From Mycogone perniciosa (Eukaryota; Ascomycota; Sordariomycetes; Hypocreales; Hypocreaceae), in contig JAOALB010000300.1 of NCBI GenBank assembly GCA_025331125.1, forward strand, positions 1 through 23,013: a stretch of DNA of 23,013 nucleotides, written 5' to 3'. The notes beneath the pieces are model-generated. The model saw only the letters and a list, made by a program, of their open reading frames with translations, did not search any database and was not told the origin of the DNA. Below are positions 1 to 7,974 of the stretch, one piece after another (position 1 is the stretch's first letter; each line of letters begins with the position of its first letter). The position numbers were made by a program, and so were the translations under genes.

Positions 1-290
1 AAGTACAACCTGCGTGATGCCGCCATTTCTGGTGGTTTGTGGCCCCTCGTCGCTGGGGGTAGCGAAAAGAGGTTTCCAGATGCGCGCACATTTGAGCTCT
101 ATCCTCGTGTTGGCCGAGGTAGTGGGGTGTGAATGTGGTACCTGTTGGGTACAAGGCGGCACAGGAGGGGGTGACTGGGCCGACAGGACTGATTGCTGGC
201 CTTAAAGCAGCGCTGGATTCCTGGCAAAACGACCACTACCTTGGACGGCAGAAACCACCAAGATAGGCAGTAAAGTCGCCGTCTCATTGT
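1..290. other. Balanced-composition DNA left of the gypsy remnant, no supported gene
   Basis: This stretch has mixed base composition with many CpA and TpG dinucleotides, so it has not been through the RIP that ruined the DNA right of about 290. Short open frames exist on both strands (14-205 on +, 287-99 on -), but they overlap each other, show no recognisable motif and have no convincing splice context. It may be host DNA or the end of a gene lying left of the window. Confidence 0.4.
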
Positions 291-779
291 TTAAGGAAGC
301 TATAGTAGTATTTAAATTAACTATGTTAATATAAAAAATATTATTATATCCTATAAGCTAAACCTTTACTTTAGGAAGCTTTAAAGCTAATATACTATTA
401 ATATAAAATCCTTCTACTATAGTCATATTTATAAACTTAATAAAGTATATAATTCCCTTTAATAAATTATAAAGAGTATTTTTAAATAAATAATATCCTC
501 TCTTTAAAATTAAATATTTAATTATATTTACTTTAATATAATTATCTTTTATATTTAAAATAAAGGAGTTAAAGATAAAAAAGTCCCTGTTATTTATTCA
601 ATAAATAATACTGTAAATATTGAAAAAGGTATTTTATAAAAGTCTATAAAGTATATCCCCTGCTTTTATATATATTAAAACATTTATTATAAATATAAAG
701 AAATTCTTTTCCCTTTTATTAAATAGGTTTAAGGAAATTAAAGTTACTTAAAGGTATAATACTATTATATACTATTTAT

Positions 780-1050
780 AAAGATAGAGCTTAATTCAAT
801 ATAATTACTTAATTTATAATAAAGATATATTAGCTGCTATTTACTATTAAAAAGAATAAAGAGTCAAGCTATAAAGTTATAGACCTTTTGCTATAATCTT
901 CAACTATAAGAATTTATAGTATTTTATAAGATACTAAAAGGTTTTAAAAAAGCAGATTTATTAAGGTAAATTCCTTTTATAATTTAATATAATAATATAG
1001 TATTAACTTAGCAGTAAAGTAGTTATTTTTAATACCTTTAGTTACTAAAA
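780..1050 (+). pseudogene. Ty3/gypsy RNase H domain remnant
   Basis: Reading + from 788 gives a segment containing YLIYNKDILAAIYY and then a region like FAIIFNYKNL. This is recognisable as the RNase H stretch of gypsy polyproteins, whose consensus has Asn-Tyr-x-Ile-x-Asp-Lys-Glu-Leu-Leu-Ala followed by an Asp-His-Lys-Asn-Leu motif. The Asp of the latter reads as Asn and the His as Tyr, both single transitions. Several in-frame TAA/TAG codons interrupt the frame, so it cannot make protein. The tail reading SSKVVIFNTFS matches the usual junction before the integrase zinc-binding region. Confidence 0.65.
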
Positions 1051-1636
1051 ATAAAATTAATTAAAAAGTAAAATTAATAAGCAGGAGTAGAGTTATTATA
1101 TATAAGTGCTTTTTATAACCTTAAAAGAATCTACTAACTAGGAATTACTAATATCTTAATTTTTTAAATATAAGTATTTAACTATAACTTAAAACTGCAG
1201 TGACTTTAAAACTAATTTATATAAGCTAACCTTAACTATTAAAGGGTATATATAATAGTAAAGTTAAAAGAATATAGCTTCCCCCTTAACCTTTAATTAA
1301 AGGTCTAGATTACTAAATATATAATTAATAAATTATTTTATTTTATTTTCTATAATTAAATTTAAATTTTAATAAAAGTAAATAAAGCAGGGATTATACT
1401 ATATATATATATTATATAAGCCAAGTATAATACAGTAACAGTTAGCTACTTTAATTAAAATAGTATACTTATAATTATAGCTTAAAGGTTTTATTAAAAT
1501 AGTCTTTTTTAAACTATATACTAATTTATAAAAAACTATAGTATTTATAAAAAGATGCAGGCTTAAAAGACTTGAAAGTGTAGTTTTTTTTAAACCTTTA
1601 CTAATCCCTTTATATATATAAAGTAACTTGATAATA

Positions 1637-2050
1637 GATTTTATTATTAAATTTCCTTTAATCAATCCCTTTAATATTTAACATATATATATAATAGTAA
1701 ATTAACTTATCAAAGCAGTTATATTTAAATTTATAAAGAGTATAAGTATAAAGGCTTATATATAGTATTCCTTCTAATGTTATTATTAATTTTATAGTAC
1801 ATTTAAATCTATTATTAATAATAAAAGGTTTAACTTTATTAAGAAGTTTTAAACAGTATTTTATCAATTGACGAAAATAAAATAATAGTTTAATTAATAT
1901 TAAATAACTATATAAACTTTAAAATTGAATTAAGCCTTTTTCTTAAATATAGCTATTATATAAAAGTACTTCTATTATATCATGATTAAAATATAAAATA
2001 AAAGACCATAAATTTAAATAAATGTGAAATAAAGGAATTACTTTAATATT
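1637..2050 (+). pseudogene. Ty3/gypsy integrase catalytic core remnant
   Basis: From 1637 the + strand reads DFIIKFPLINPFNI, then a IIVN-stop-LIK segment, and near 1810 IINNKRFNFIKKF. These align with the gypsy integrase landmarks Asp-Phe-Ile, the Val-Asp-Arg-Leu-Thr-Lys strand carrying the first catalytic Asp, and the Ser-Asp-Arg-Gly-x-x-Phe segment carrying the second. In both places Asp is replaced by Asn, which a single G-to-A change explains. Many stops are present. The two open frames on the opposite strand at 1399-1665 and 1658-1867 are shadows produced by the AT-rich composition. Confidence 0.65.
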
Positions 2051-2144
2051 AAAGAAATATTAATGTCTTTATATAAATTAATTTAATAGGAATATAATAA
2101 TACTATAAAAGTATTATTAATAAATATAAAGGATTAACTAAAAG

Positions 2145-2560
2145 ATTTAAAGTAAAAGATAAAGTATAGCTTTACTTTAATAACTATAAATCCTTATATT
2201 TTAATAAAAAGCTAAATACTTTTTACTATAAATATTTAATAACAAAAGTATTTAAGTGTTATATAATTAAGGTAAATATATTTATAATCATCTATTTATA
2301 CTTTTATATTTATTTACTATAATAAATAATAAACAAGTCTTTATTTAAATAGTAAAATAATAATTTATAGCCCCTTTTTATATATATTAAAGGTAAAGAT
2401 AAATAAAAAATAAAAAAGATCTTTTATATTAAGATAAAAATAAAGCTATAGCTTTTTCTATAAAGTATTTATATATTAAAAAGGGATATATAAAATTAAC
2501 TTGAACGCCTATTATTTCGTTAAGAGATATAGCATCTTTGAACGCCTATATAAAAAGATA
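2145..2560 (+). pseudogene. Gypsy integrase C-terminal (GPY/F-type) and chromodomain remnant
   Basis: The stretch at 2145-2325 reads KVKDKV followed by LNTFYYKYLITKVFKCYIIKV and ends in FYIYLL. This corresponds to the small-barrel domain closing gypsy integrases, which normally ends Phe-His-Val-x-Leu-Leu. After a linker, 2430-2560 reads IKYLYIKKGYIKLT, stop, TPI, then SLNAYIKRYRLI, matching the layout of a chromodomain: a Val-Lys-Trp-x-Gly-Tyr core, a Thr-Trp-Glu-Pro turn and a closing helix. The Trp codons are stops or changed. In intact chromoviruses this module steers integration toward particular histone marks; here it is dead. Confidence 0.55.
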
Positions 2561-2650
2561 CAGATTAATTAAACCTATAAATAGGCCCTTAAAGGAATAT
2601 ACTTTTATAAAAAAGAAACATAAAAGATAACTAGTTTAATAAAAGGTTAA

Positions 2651-3277
2651 TGTTTTAGGTTACGCTTGATTAAAAAAGACTTTCACTATATTAAGCCTAG
2701 TATTATAATTCCCTATATATTTTAAACTAGCTAATATAGATATATATATATTAAATACTATATATAACTACTTTATAAATTAATATATATAATTAAATAA
2801 TCCCTTTCTTTATTTTTTGACTTTTTAACTTTAAATAAACAATTTTATAGTACTTTACTATTAACTATTATAAAAGGCTATACCTATTATATTAATATAT
2901 AATAATCTAAGTTAATTTTTAATAGTTAAACCATAGTTTATAGGTTTATAGTAATAGAGAGGTTAAAGATAAATACTAAATAGAGTAATATAATTATAAT
3001 TTTATGAAATATATAAGTTTAATAAATATATATTATTAATGACTATTTAAGTAATTCCATTAAATAAATAATAAATTAATTATATATATATTTAAAACAA
3101 AGTTATAATAATTATTAAAGAATATAACTATATTCCTAATAATTTAAAGTTTTATAATCATTTATATATATCTTTAATTATTGGTAATTCAGTATATACC
3201 CTAGTGATTACGTTCCTATTAGCCTCTCGTTCCGACATTCTTCCGGGCCCGGGCCTCGACCTGGTCGGGTCGTGACA
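2651..3277 (+). repeat. Putative 3' LTR of the gypsy element
   Basis: The interval starts TGTTTTAGGTTACGC directly after an A/G-rich AAAAGGTTAA stretch that could be the polypurine tract, and ends GGTCGGGTCGTGACA. Fungal gypsy LTRs commonly begin TGT and end ACA, and the GTGACA terminus is typical. The last 73 bases (about 3205-3277) are GC-rich and contain the palindromic gggcccgggcc, in contrast to the AT-rich remainder. No second LTR copy is present in the window, so the boundaries rest on terminal dinucleotides and context only. Confidence 0.45.
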
Positions 3278-3394
3278 GTATCGCCCTAAACCCTTTTTGC
3301 AGTCATAGGAGGGTCTGGTCATGAAACTTTTATATATCAGTACCTACAGCTTCGTGGTCCTATCAGCCGTGCTACCACACGCTTTTTAAGTTCA

Positions 3395-3440
3395 AGTGTG
3401 TGTGCTTTGTGTGCGTTTGTGTGTGTGTGTGTGTGTGTGT
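3395..3440. repeat. GT microsatellite
   Basis: The tract is an interrupted run of GT/TG dinucleotides, with an uninterrupted run of about eleven units at its right end. It is followed immediately by the motif CCCCCGACAAAATA. Confidence 0.9.
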
Positions 3441-3652
3441 TCCCCCGACAAAATAGGACAGGTCATGGCGGCCGAGGAGAAAAGACAGATATTCATCTTC
3501 TCGGCTGCTTCCACTTATGCCCCAGACCGACAGCCCACGCCTCCAACTTCGCTACTACTGCCCGAAACGACACCACCGAAACATATTCAAGCCTGCTTAC
3601 ATCACACTACCGTCCAAGAAGGAGGTTTCCGGGATCTTGTATCCAATGAATA

Positions 3653-3672
3653 TACGAAGTACGTACTTCGTA
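3653..3672. repeat. Perfect 20-base palindrome
   Basis: The sequence tacgaagtacgtacttcgta reads the same on both strands, centred between 3662 and 3663, and the half-motif cttcgtac repeats once more just after it. Related palindromic gta/tac-rich DNA occurs at 8961-8978. Confidence 0.85.
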
Positions 3673-3825
3673 CTTCGTACTCACAAACTTGAATCGCTTT
3701 GTATAATCTAGACTCTTCTTTTAACCGTGCAATTCACTCTATGTGAGACCACAAATGCAGCAAAAGTGACGCCCCACACTTTATGCATGTATAAGTGACC
3801 TTATATGTTACGTGACACTCCAGTA

Positions 3826-3999
3826 TTATTTGGTAGAGCTGTATAAGACCCTTGGTAATAATTCATCCAGTTTTTCCAACACCTTCAACTGGTCATCGTA
3901 GTGGATACTTATGCGTCAAAGTAGTTGAAATATGATGGCCACCTAGAGAAAGGTTCCGTTGGCCTTGTCTCGTATCAGGCCACTAGCATACTCTGTTAA
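3826..3999 (-). pseudogene. NACHT/NLR-like gene fragment with two in-frame stops
   Basis: Read on the - strand from 3999, 58 codons include IRDKANGTFL, an in-frame TAG at 3945-3943, VAIIFQLL, a TGA at 3918-3916, and LEKLDELLPRVLYSS before a final TAA. Fungal NACHT-domain proteins (NLR-like incompatibility and immunity receptors) have a closely similar segment at the end of the NTPase module: Lys-Ala-x-Gly-Thr-Phe-Leu-Trp-Val-Ala, a short spacer, then a Leu-Pro-x-x-Leu-x-x-Leu-Tyr stretch. The TAG sits exactly where that Trp is expected, a single G-to-A change. I cannot extend the match convincingly on either side, so this is a short relic. The identification is by eye and should be treated as tentative. 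Confidence 0.45.
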
Positions 4000-4361
4000 C
4001 TCCATATCTTACGCTAAAAGTCTTGTTTTGGATGCTTTGTTGGAAATATAAGTACCGAAGGGTGATCTTACATGATTATTTACAATGCTCTTTCCAAAAA
4101 TGGCAGAATAACGCCCAGAGTTGACTGCTCTCGATCAAGGGTAATAAAGGAAGGGAAAGGGCCATGCTTGTCTGTAACATAATCAATCGGCTTTGATGTT
4201 TCCTTCCAGATGATGTCTAACACGAAAAAAATCAAGCAAAAGAAATTGGAAAGCGCTAAATAGCCAATTCAGGATAAAAAGCAAGAACACAAGTGAATAA
4301 ACAAGACAAGTCTAGAATTAACAGACTAATCTCTGTCGCGCTCGTGGTGCTATCGCGCAAC

Positions 4362-4966
4362 ATGCCCAACTTCATCAAATCGTTCAGATATGCCCCTGCC
4401 CTCCTCTTCCGTCTAAATTCTGGAAGAAGCGTCAAGCTTAGAGAGCGTTCAGAGAAGAGAAGCAACAGCTTCGACGTCTTATCTGAGGCTGGAGTAGTTA
4501 AGCCCAAGGCTTTGAACCCATCCACCTATGAAGGTATGAATTCGTCACTGTTTTATGAACCATATGATTGTTAATTCTGACTCCTCATATGCAGCACCTA
4601 ATGGAGCCTCGATGCGACCCCTCGGTAAAGTTTTGACGCAGCTTGTTGAAAATATCAAAGGGGCAAACGTGATTGTCTACGCCATCCCTAAAGGTACGCC
4701 ATTTGCTGTCCTAGTTCTACATATCTGAACATTCAAAGGGACACCACTCCCCGCGGATTTGATCCTCGTACATGAGCATTCAGACCACTACTCACTCCAA
4801 ACAGCTGTTGAAATGCCCCTTACTGGTGCGTAGTAACTGCAAGAAATAGAAATACACACAACTGAATATAAGCACAGAGTTGAACAAGAAACTTACAGAA
4901 TTCTTTGAGAAAAAAGCGACCATATACACTCGAGATAAATGGTTGACAACCTTTCGAAACTACTGA
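4362..4966 (+). CDS. Tse2-like ADP-ribosyltransferase family protein, copy 1 (intact)
   Basis: The model has four exons (4362-4533, 4595-4693, 4739-4825, 4878-4966) with three phase-1 introns of 61, 45 and 52 bases, giving 148 residues. Motifs in order are LFRLNSGRSVKLR (about residues 16-28), PKALNP (about 48-53), PNGASMRP at the start of exon 2, VYAIPKG across the second junction and HEHSDHYSLQ in exon 3, with a Lys/Glu-rich helix and RDKWL near the end. This motif series matches, as I recall the family, the Tse2-type ADP-ribosyltransferase toxins, first known as a bacterial type VI secretion effector and widespread in fungi. Known members act inside cells; no signal peptide is visible. The ATG at 4362 is chosen because the upstream in-frame extension starts only with GTG. 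Substrate and partner are unknown, and no immunity gene is recognisable nearby. Confidence 0.82.
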
Positions 4967-5287
4967 AGATGACGCGTGCGTCACTCAATCAGTGCGAGCC
5001 AACGATATGCAGAGTTTAAGTTACAGTAAAATACCAACTTGACTTGTCAAAATAGGTCATGCTTTCAACTTGAAGTTGAATAGGCTGAATTGTGTGCAAA
5101 GTTTGTGCAGGTTTAGAGACGGTATACCATATTCAGTAGTCAACCTAAGCGCCCCGATCAGGTCCAGCCTCTCGGTCAGGACCTCACCATTGGTATTTGC
5201 TTTTAATTTACCTTGACCACTTTAATACTGCCCGCATTCGCCTGTAGGTCAACCCATTCCGCTCGGTTCTAAGCCAATATTTTTTAC
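4967..5287. other. Spacer between Tse2-like copy 1 and the LysM-like relic
   Basis: No gene, RNA or repeat is supported here. A candidate splice acceptor (cgcctgtag, ending near 5248) precedes an open stretch leading into the relic to the right, so a lost exon of that gene may lie in this interval. Confidence 0.4.
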
Positions 5288-5746
5288 TTGGGACCGATTG
5301 AAGTATTGACCTCTTCCAGGCCAGCCTTTTCCATGCTTTCGATTGCTGGTTTCAAAGTTTTCTTCGGCGATATGATTCAAGACTTTACCGACCCTGAGGC
5401 TGACTCTGGCATTCTTGTCTCCAACATTGATGCCATCCCGGACGACGTGAAGTTGGGAGTCTCCTGTCACCATTTTATCAATCTCATAGCATGGGGTGAT
5501 AAGAAAGATCAATTGCGCACCTTTTATCTGCCGGCGGCTCACCTGAACACGACCCTAACACAATCGACACATGGATCGACTTGTTCGAAAACTGGCACGG
5601 CGACACTTGCAAGGATTAGAGACTACTTCGGCATTACTCCAACAAGCTCAATCTATAAAACACTTCTATTAGTGTCGACTGTGGGGACTAGGGAGAATAC
5701 TACTGCAGCATTATTGTCAAGGACAAACTGCCCCTTCAGACTATAG
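5288..5746 (+). pseudogene. Degraded gene with LysM-like motif
   Basis: Coding-like + strand sequence changes frame repeatedly. Frame 2 is open from 5288. Around 5535 frame 1 takes over and reads PNTIDTWIDLFENWHGDTC, with the GDTC codons at 5599-5610, then hits TAG at 5617. Frame 2 supplies RDYFGITPT (about 5618-5642), and frame 1 resumes with KLNL, TAA at 5656, NTSISVDCGD, TAG at 5689 and GEYYCSIIV. The series Gly-Asp-Thr-Cys, Phe-Gly-Ile, Leu-x-x-(Trp)-Asn, Asp-Cys, Tyr-Tyr-Cys is the skeleton of fungal LysM domains, which bind chitin oligomers. Both stops lie where Trp occurs in LysM domains. Sequence before 5535 is not recognised and may belong to another domain. The gene is dead: at least two indels and three stops. 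Confidence 0.4.
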
Positions 5747-5898
5747 TACCCACGACAGCCACAATCACCACCTCAAAGGAGCACGCTAGGAACTTCCCCG
5801 ATCTCACAGGAGGCCCTAGGTTGCTAACTCAACCACGGCACCCCTTAATTTCAAGACTCCTCCAACAATTACATATACGAGATTTACCTACCCTTAAA

Positions 5899-6564
5899 CT
5901 ATTTAATAGCCTTTGGATATGCTTGAAGCCACTGCTCCCTTGTGTAGATTTTGGCATTGTCCATTAAGAAGCGGCTTATCTTTGCGTCGAGGTCTAAATT
6001 CTAAAGTGTCAGTATTTACTATATTGTCACTAAACGCAGGATCACTTACGTTCAATGGTCATTATCCTTGCTGGCTGGAGGGAGTAATGATCCGACCGCT
6101 CGTGCACCAGGAGAAGGTCGTCTGGAAGTCTAATTCCTTTATAGTCTCTTTAGCATTTGTATATTCTACTTCGAGATAGAAGCTTGAAATTAAAGGAAAT
6201 TAAAGGAAATAATTTCTAGCTTACCTTGGGGGACTGAGTATACGATAGTATCATCGCCTCGGAATCGTTAGGACATCAGCGATTGGTGGTAAGGTGAATT
6301 AGGTCGCATTGAGGCGCCGTTAGGAGCTGATATGCTATTTAATTTCAAGAAATTCGGAATAGCTCAGGTAAAAGTTAAAGACCACTTACCTACATAGCTC
6401 ACTGGATCAAGGGCCTTCGGTTCAACGAGTCCATTTTTCGCGATAATATCATAGCTATATCGTGTGGGTGTCCAAGTGCGTAACTTGACTTGAAGGCCAT
6501 TATTTAACCGAAAGAGTTCCCTAGGGAGCTTTTTAAATACCTTAATCAGATTAGGAGGCGACAT
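5899..6564 (-). pseudogene. Tse2-like ADP-ribosyltransferase family gene, copy 2, one premature stop
   Basis: On the - strand four exons are readable (6564-6390, 6326-6225, 6136-6050, 5993-5899) with phase-1 introns of 63, 88 and 56 bases, 153 codons including the normal TAG. Motifs parallel copy 1: LFRLNNGLQVKLR, EPKALDP, PNGASMRP, VYSVPQG, HERSDHYSLQ and REQWL. Codon 78, in exon 2 (6270-6268), is TAA, which would end the product just after the PNGASMRP segment and remove the rest of the family fold. Splice sites (GTAAGT, GTAAGC, GTAAGT) and all other codons look intact, so the break appears recent. The stop lies in a context consistent with a single RIP-type transition. Intron 2 contains a tandem taaaggaaat repeat. 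The gene runs toward the LysM-like relic and away from copy 3. Confidence 0.75.
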
Positions 6565-6770
6565 TTTGGGTGAGGTTTGGCCAGACAATGATAGAATTGG
6601 GTTGCTACCCGTGAACCTCAAGTTGTCAAGGTTTGTTAGGTTGTCTGGGTACGGAGTAATGTAACTCCGCACTCGGCGAAATTAACGCCGAACCCTCTGA
6701 TGGTCAATTCATAGGTCAAACCACTCAATCATCCATCATAACATGGAATACCAACCGTCTCCCTTTCACC
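6565..6770. promoter_or_regulatory. Shared 206-base divergent spacer between copies 2 and 3
   Basis: The start codons of copies 2 (-) and 3 (+) face away from each other, so promoters of both must lie in or overlap this spacer. It contains the inverted repeat cggagt/actccg (6652-6657 and 6664-6669) and, adjacent, cggcg/cgccg (6674-6678 and 6686-6690). The - strand frame of copy 2 stays open to an ATG at 6672, but the ATG at 6564 matches the family N-terminus seen in copy 1. CGG-containing inverted repeats are typical half-site arrangements for fungal zinc-cluster regulators; any such role here is inference. Confidence 0.35.
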
Positions 6771-7537
6771 ATGATTACGCGTACCTCCAACATCCTCTGG
6801 CGGCAACAGCCACGCTCATTACTTCAGCGATATTTCTCAGTGAAAGCGATTTACTCATCATTCCTTGCAACCTTACACTACTGTAGCTCGCGTCGCCGCT
6901 CAAGCCTATTCGACCACAGGGAGAATAACAACAGCCGGCCAGACAACTTATATGATGAAGGGGTGACTGTGGATGAGAATGGGCTCGTCTACCCGGGTAT
7001 CAGCGCGAGATCTGGTTAGTACACTGGCAAGCTTTGCCTACCTTTAGACAAGGGCTGAACAGGCTGGAAGTTTCGAACGGCGCAGTCATGCTTCCAAATA
7101 CTTTCATGATGCAGGAGCTTGTGCGGAGATACTGTGATGAAGTTCTTGATTGCGAGGGTAAATGCGGACAAGTTGAGATGCCGTTTATCTACACTATTCC
7201 TAAAGGTATAGAGCTTTTTTTCTCATAGAGTCAATATTTAAGTAACTAACAGAAAATAAATAGGAACGGCGATTCCCAGCCATCTTATACTTCTTAATGA
7301 ATATGTTTCTAGATTCTCTCTTCAGCCGTCACAGGGCATGCTGTTAAACGGTCGGAGTATTCTAATATATCTTGCTAAAACATTGCTAATCCCCTTTATC
7401 TTTCAGATTTGAATCAATTATTAGATGACTTCTATAACAAGAACGCCAAAAGAGAGACAGTCGATAACTGGTTAAATGCACATCCTTTTCAAGATGCTGC
7501 ATGTGATGATGCAGATGCAGTTTGGATGGCCAAATAA
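6771..7537 (+). CDS. Tse2-like ADP-ribosyltransferase family protein, copy 3, with presequence-like N-terminus
   Basis: Four exons (6771-6996, 7053-7205, 7264-7350, 7407-7537) give 198 residues with phase-1 introns of 56, 58 and 56 bases. Motifs are NLYDEGVTVDENGLVYP (end of exon 1), NGAVMLPNTFMMQELVRRYC, FIYTIPKG, NEYVSRFSLQ in exon 3, and WLNAHPFQDA then DADAVWMAK at the C-terminus. These parallel copies 1 and 2, but NGASMRP has become NGAVMLP, and the HExSDHYSLQ motif NEYVSRFSLQ, so substrate or activity may differ. The first 50 residues are rich in Arg, Ser and aromatics, lack acidic residues until about 48, and contain LLQRYFS, as in mitochondrial presequences. The ATG at 6771 follows ttcacc. 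The first intron could instead be 7015-7052; I prefer the 6997 donor because 38 bases is very short. The third donor GTCGGA is unusual. Confidence 0.78.
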
Positions 7538-7943
7538 CAGTAGTGTCGCTGGGACCGCATCGCACCCGCAATGTCCTCAAATCGCTCCCTCTCTCGAGGA
7601 AGATCGGAGATCAATATAGTTCGGCCTACTACCTTCCTGCTAGTCCGCCGGTTCGCTAGTGCCACAGCCTCTTCGGACTCCTTCACCCTCCTCTGGTGTG
7701 CTCGTTAGCTCTTGACAGCCCGGAGAAGTTTTTTTCTCTAATACAATACAAGTAGGACCGGAATCGATTGCCTCTTTCAATTTCAAACACAGCCCCCCAG
7801 CTCCGGAAGAGATGCACATGGGAGCAAAGCCGCCCTTAGGTTGGGTGAGCTCTTTATCTGTTCCTCTTTCTGTTTAGGCAAGACCACAGACGGGGCGGAT
7901 AAAAAGAATACTCGATATTTTGTCGAGGGGGAAATGACACTCC

Positions 7944-7974
<31 letters not shown>

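Larger units (their letters stand above)
290..3277 (+). mobile_element. 5'-truncated, RIP-degraded Ty3/gypsy chromovirus
   Basis: The block is extremely AT-rich, and its + strand reads as a stop-riddled gypsy polyprotein in the order RNase H (about 780-1050), integrase core (about 1637-2050), integrase C-terminal domain (about 2145-2325) and chromodomain-like segment (about 2400-2560), followed by a putative 3' LTR (2651-3277). That order is typical of chromodomain-bearing Ty3/gypsy elements. Gag, protease and the reverse transcriptase core are missing: readable homology begins at about the RT/RNase H junction next to the composition switch near 290. The element is therefore truncated or joined to other DNA there. 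Stops fall where Trp, Gln or Arg is expected, consistent with C-to-T and G-to-A RIP changes on both strands. Confidence 0.75.
3278..3825. other. Gene-free spacer with GT microsatellite and palindrome
   Basis: This spacer lies between the gypsy LTR and the NLR-like relic. It contains a 22-codon open frame from 3321 that starts like a signal peptide (MKLLYISTYSFVVLSAVLP) but stops at once. It also holds a GT-rich tract (about 3395-3440), the motif CCCCCGACAAAATA at 3442-3455, and a perfect 20-base palindrome at 3653-3672. The longer open frames at 3396-3711 overlap in three registers across the microsatellite and are not supported as genes. Confidence 0.5.

Noticed and set aside
1399..1867. Two - strand open frames of 88 and 69 codons
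   Set aside because: They lie antisense to the clear gypsy integrase remnant and are Ile/Lys/Tyr-rich, as expected from AT-rich sequence alone.
290..3200. Mitochondrial DNA as the source of the AT-rich blocks
   Set aside because: The blocks read as gypsy, LINE and copia proteins with RIP-type changes, and no mitochondrial gene was recognised.
3396..3711. Three overlapping + strand open frames of 64-98 codons
   Set aside because: They overlap in different registers around a GT microsatellite and a palindrome, with no recognisable protein motif.
5249..5542. 97-codon - strand open frame
   Set aside because: It is antisense to the LysM-like relic, and no family pattern is visible.
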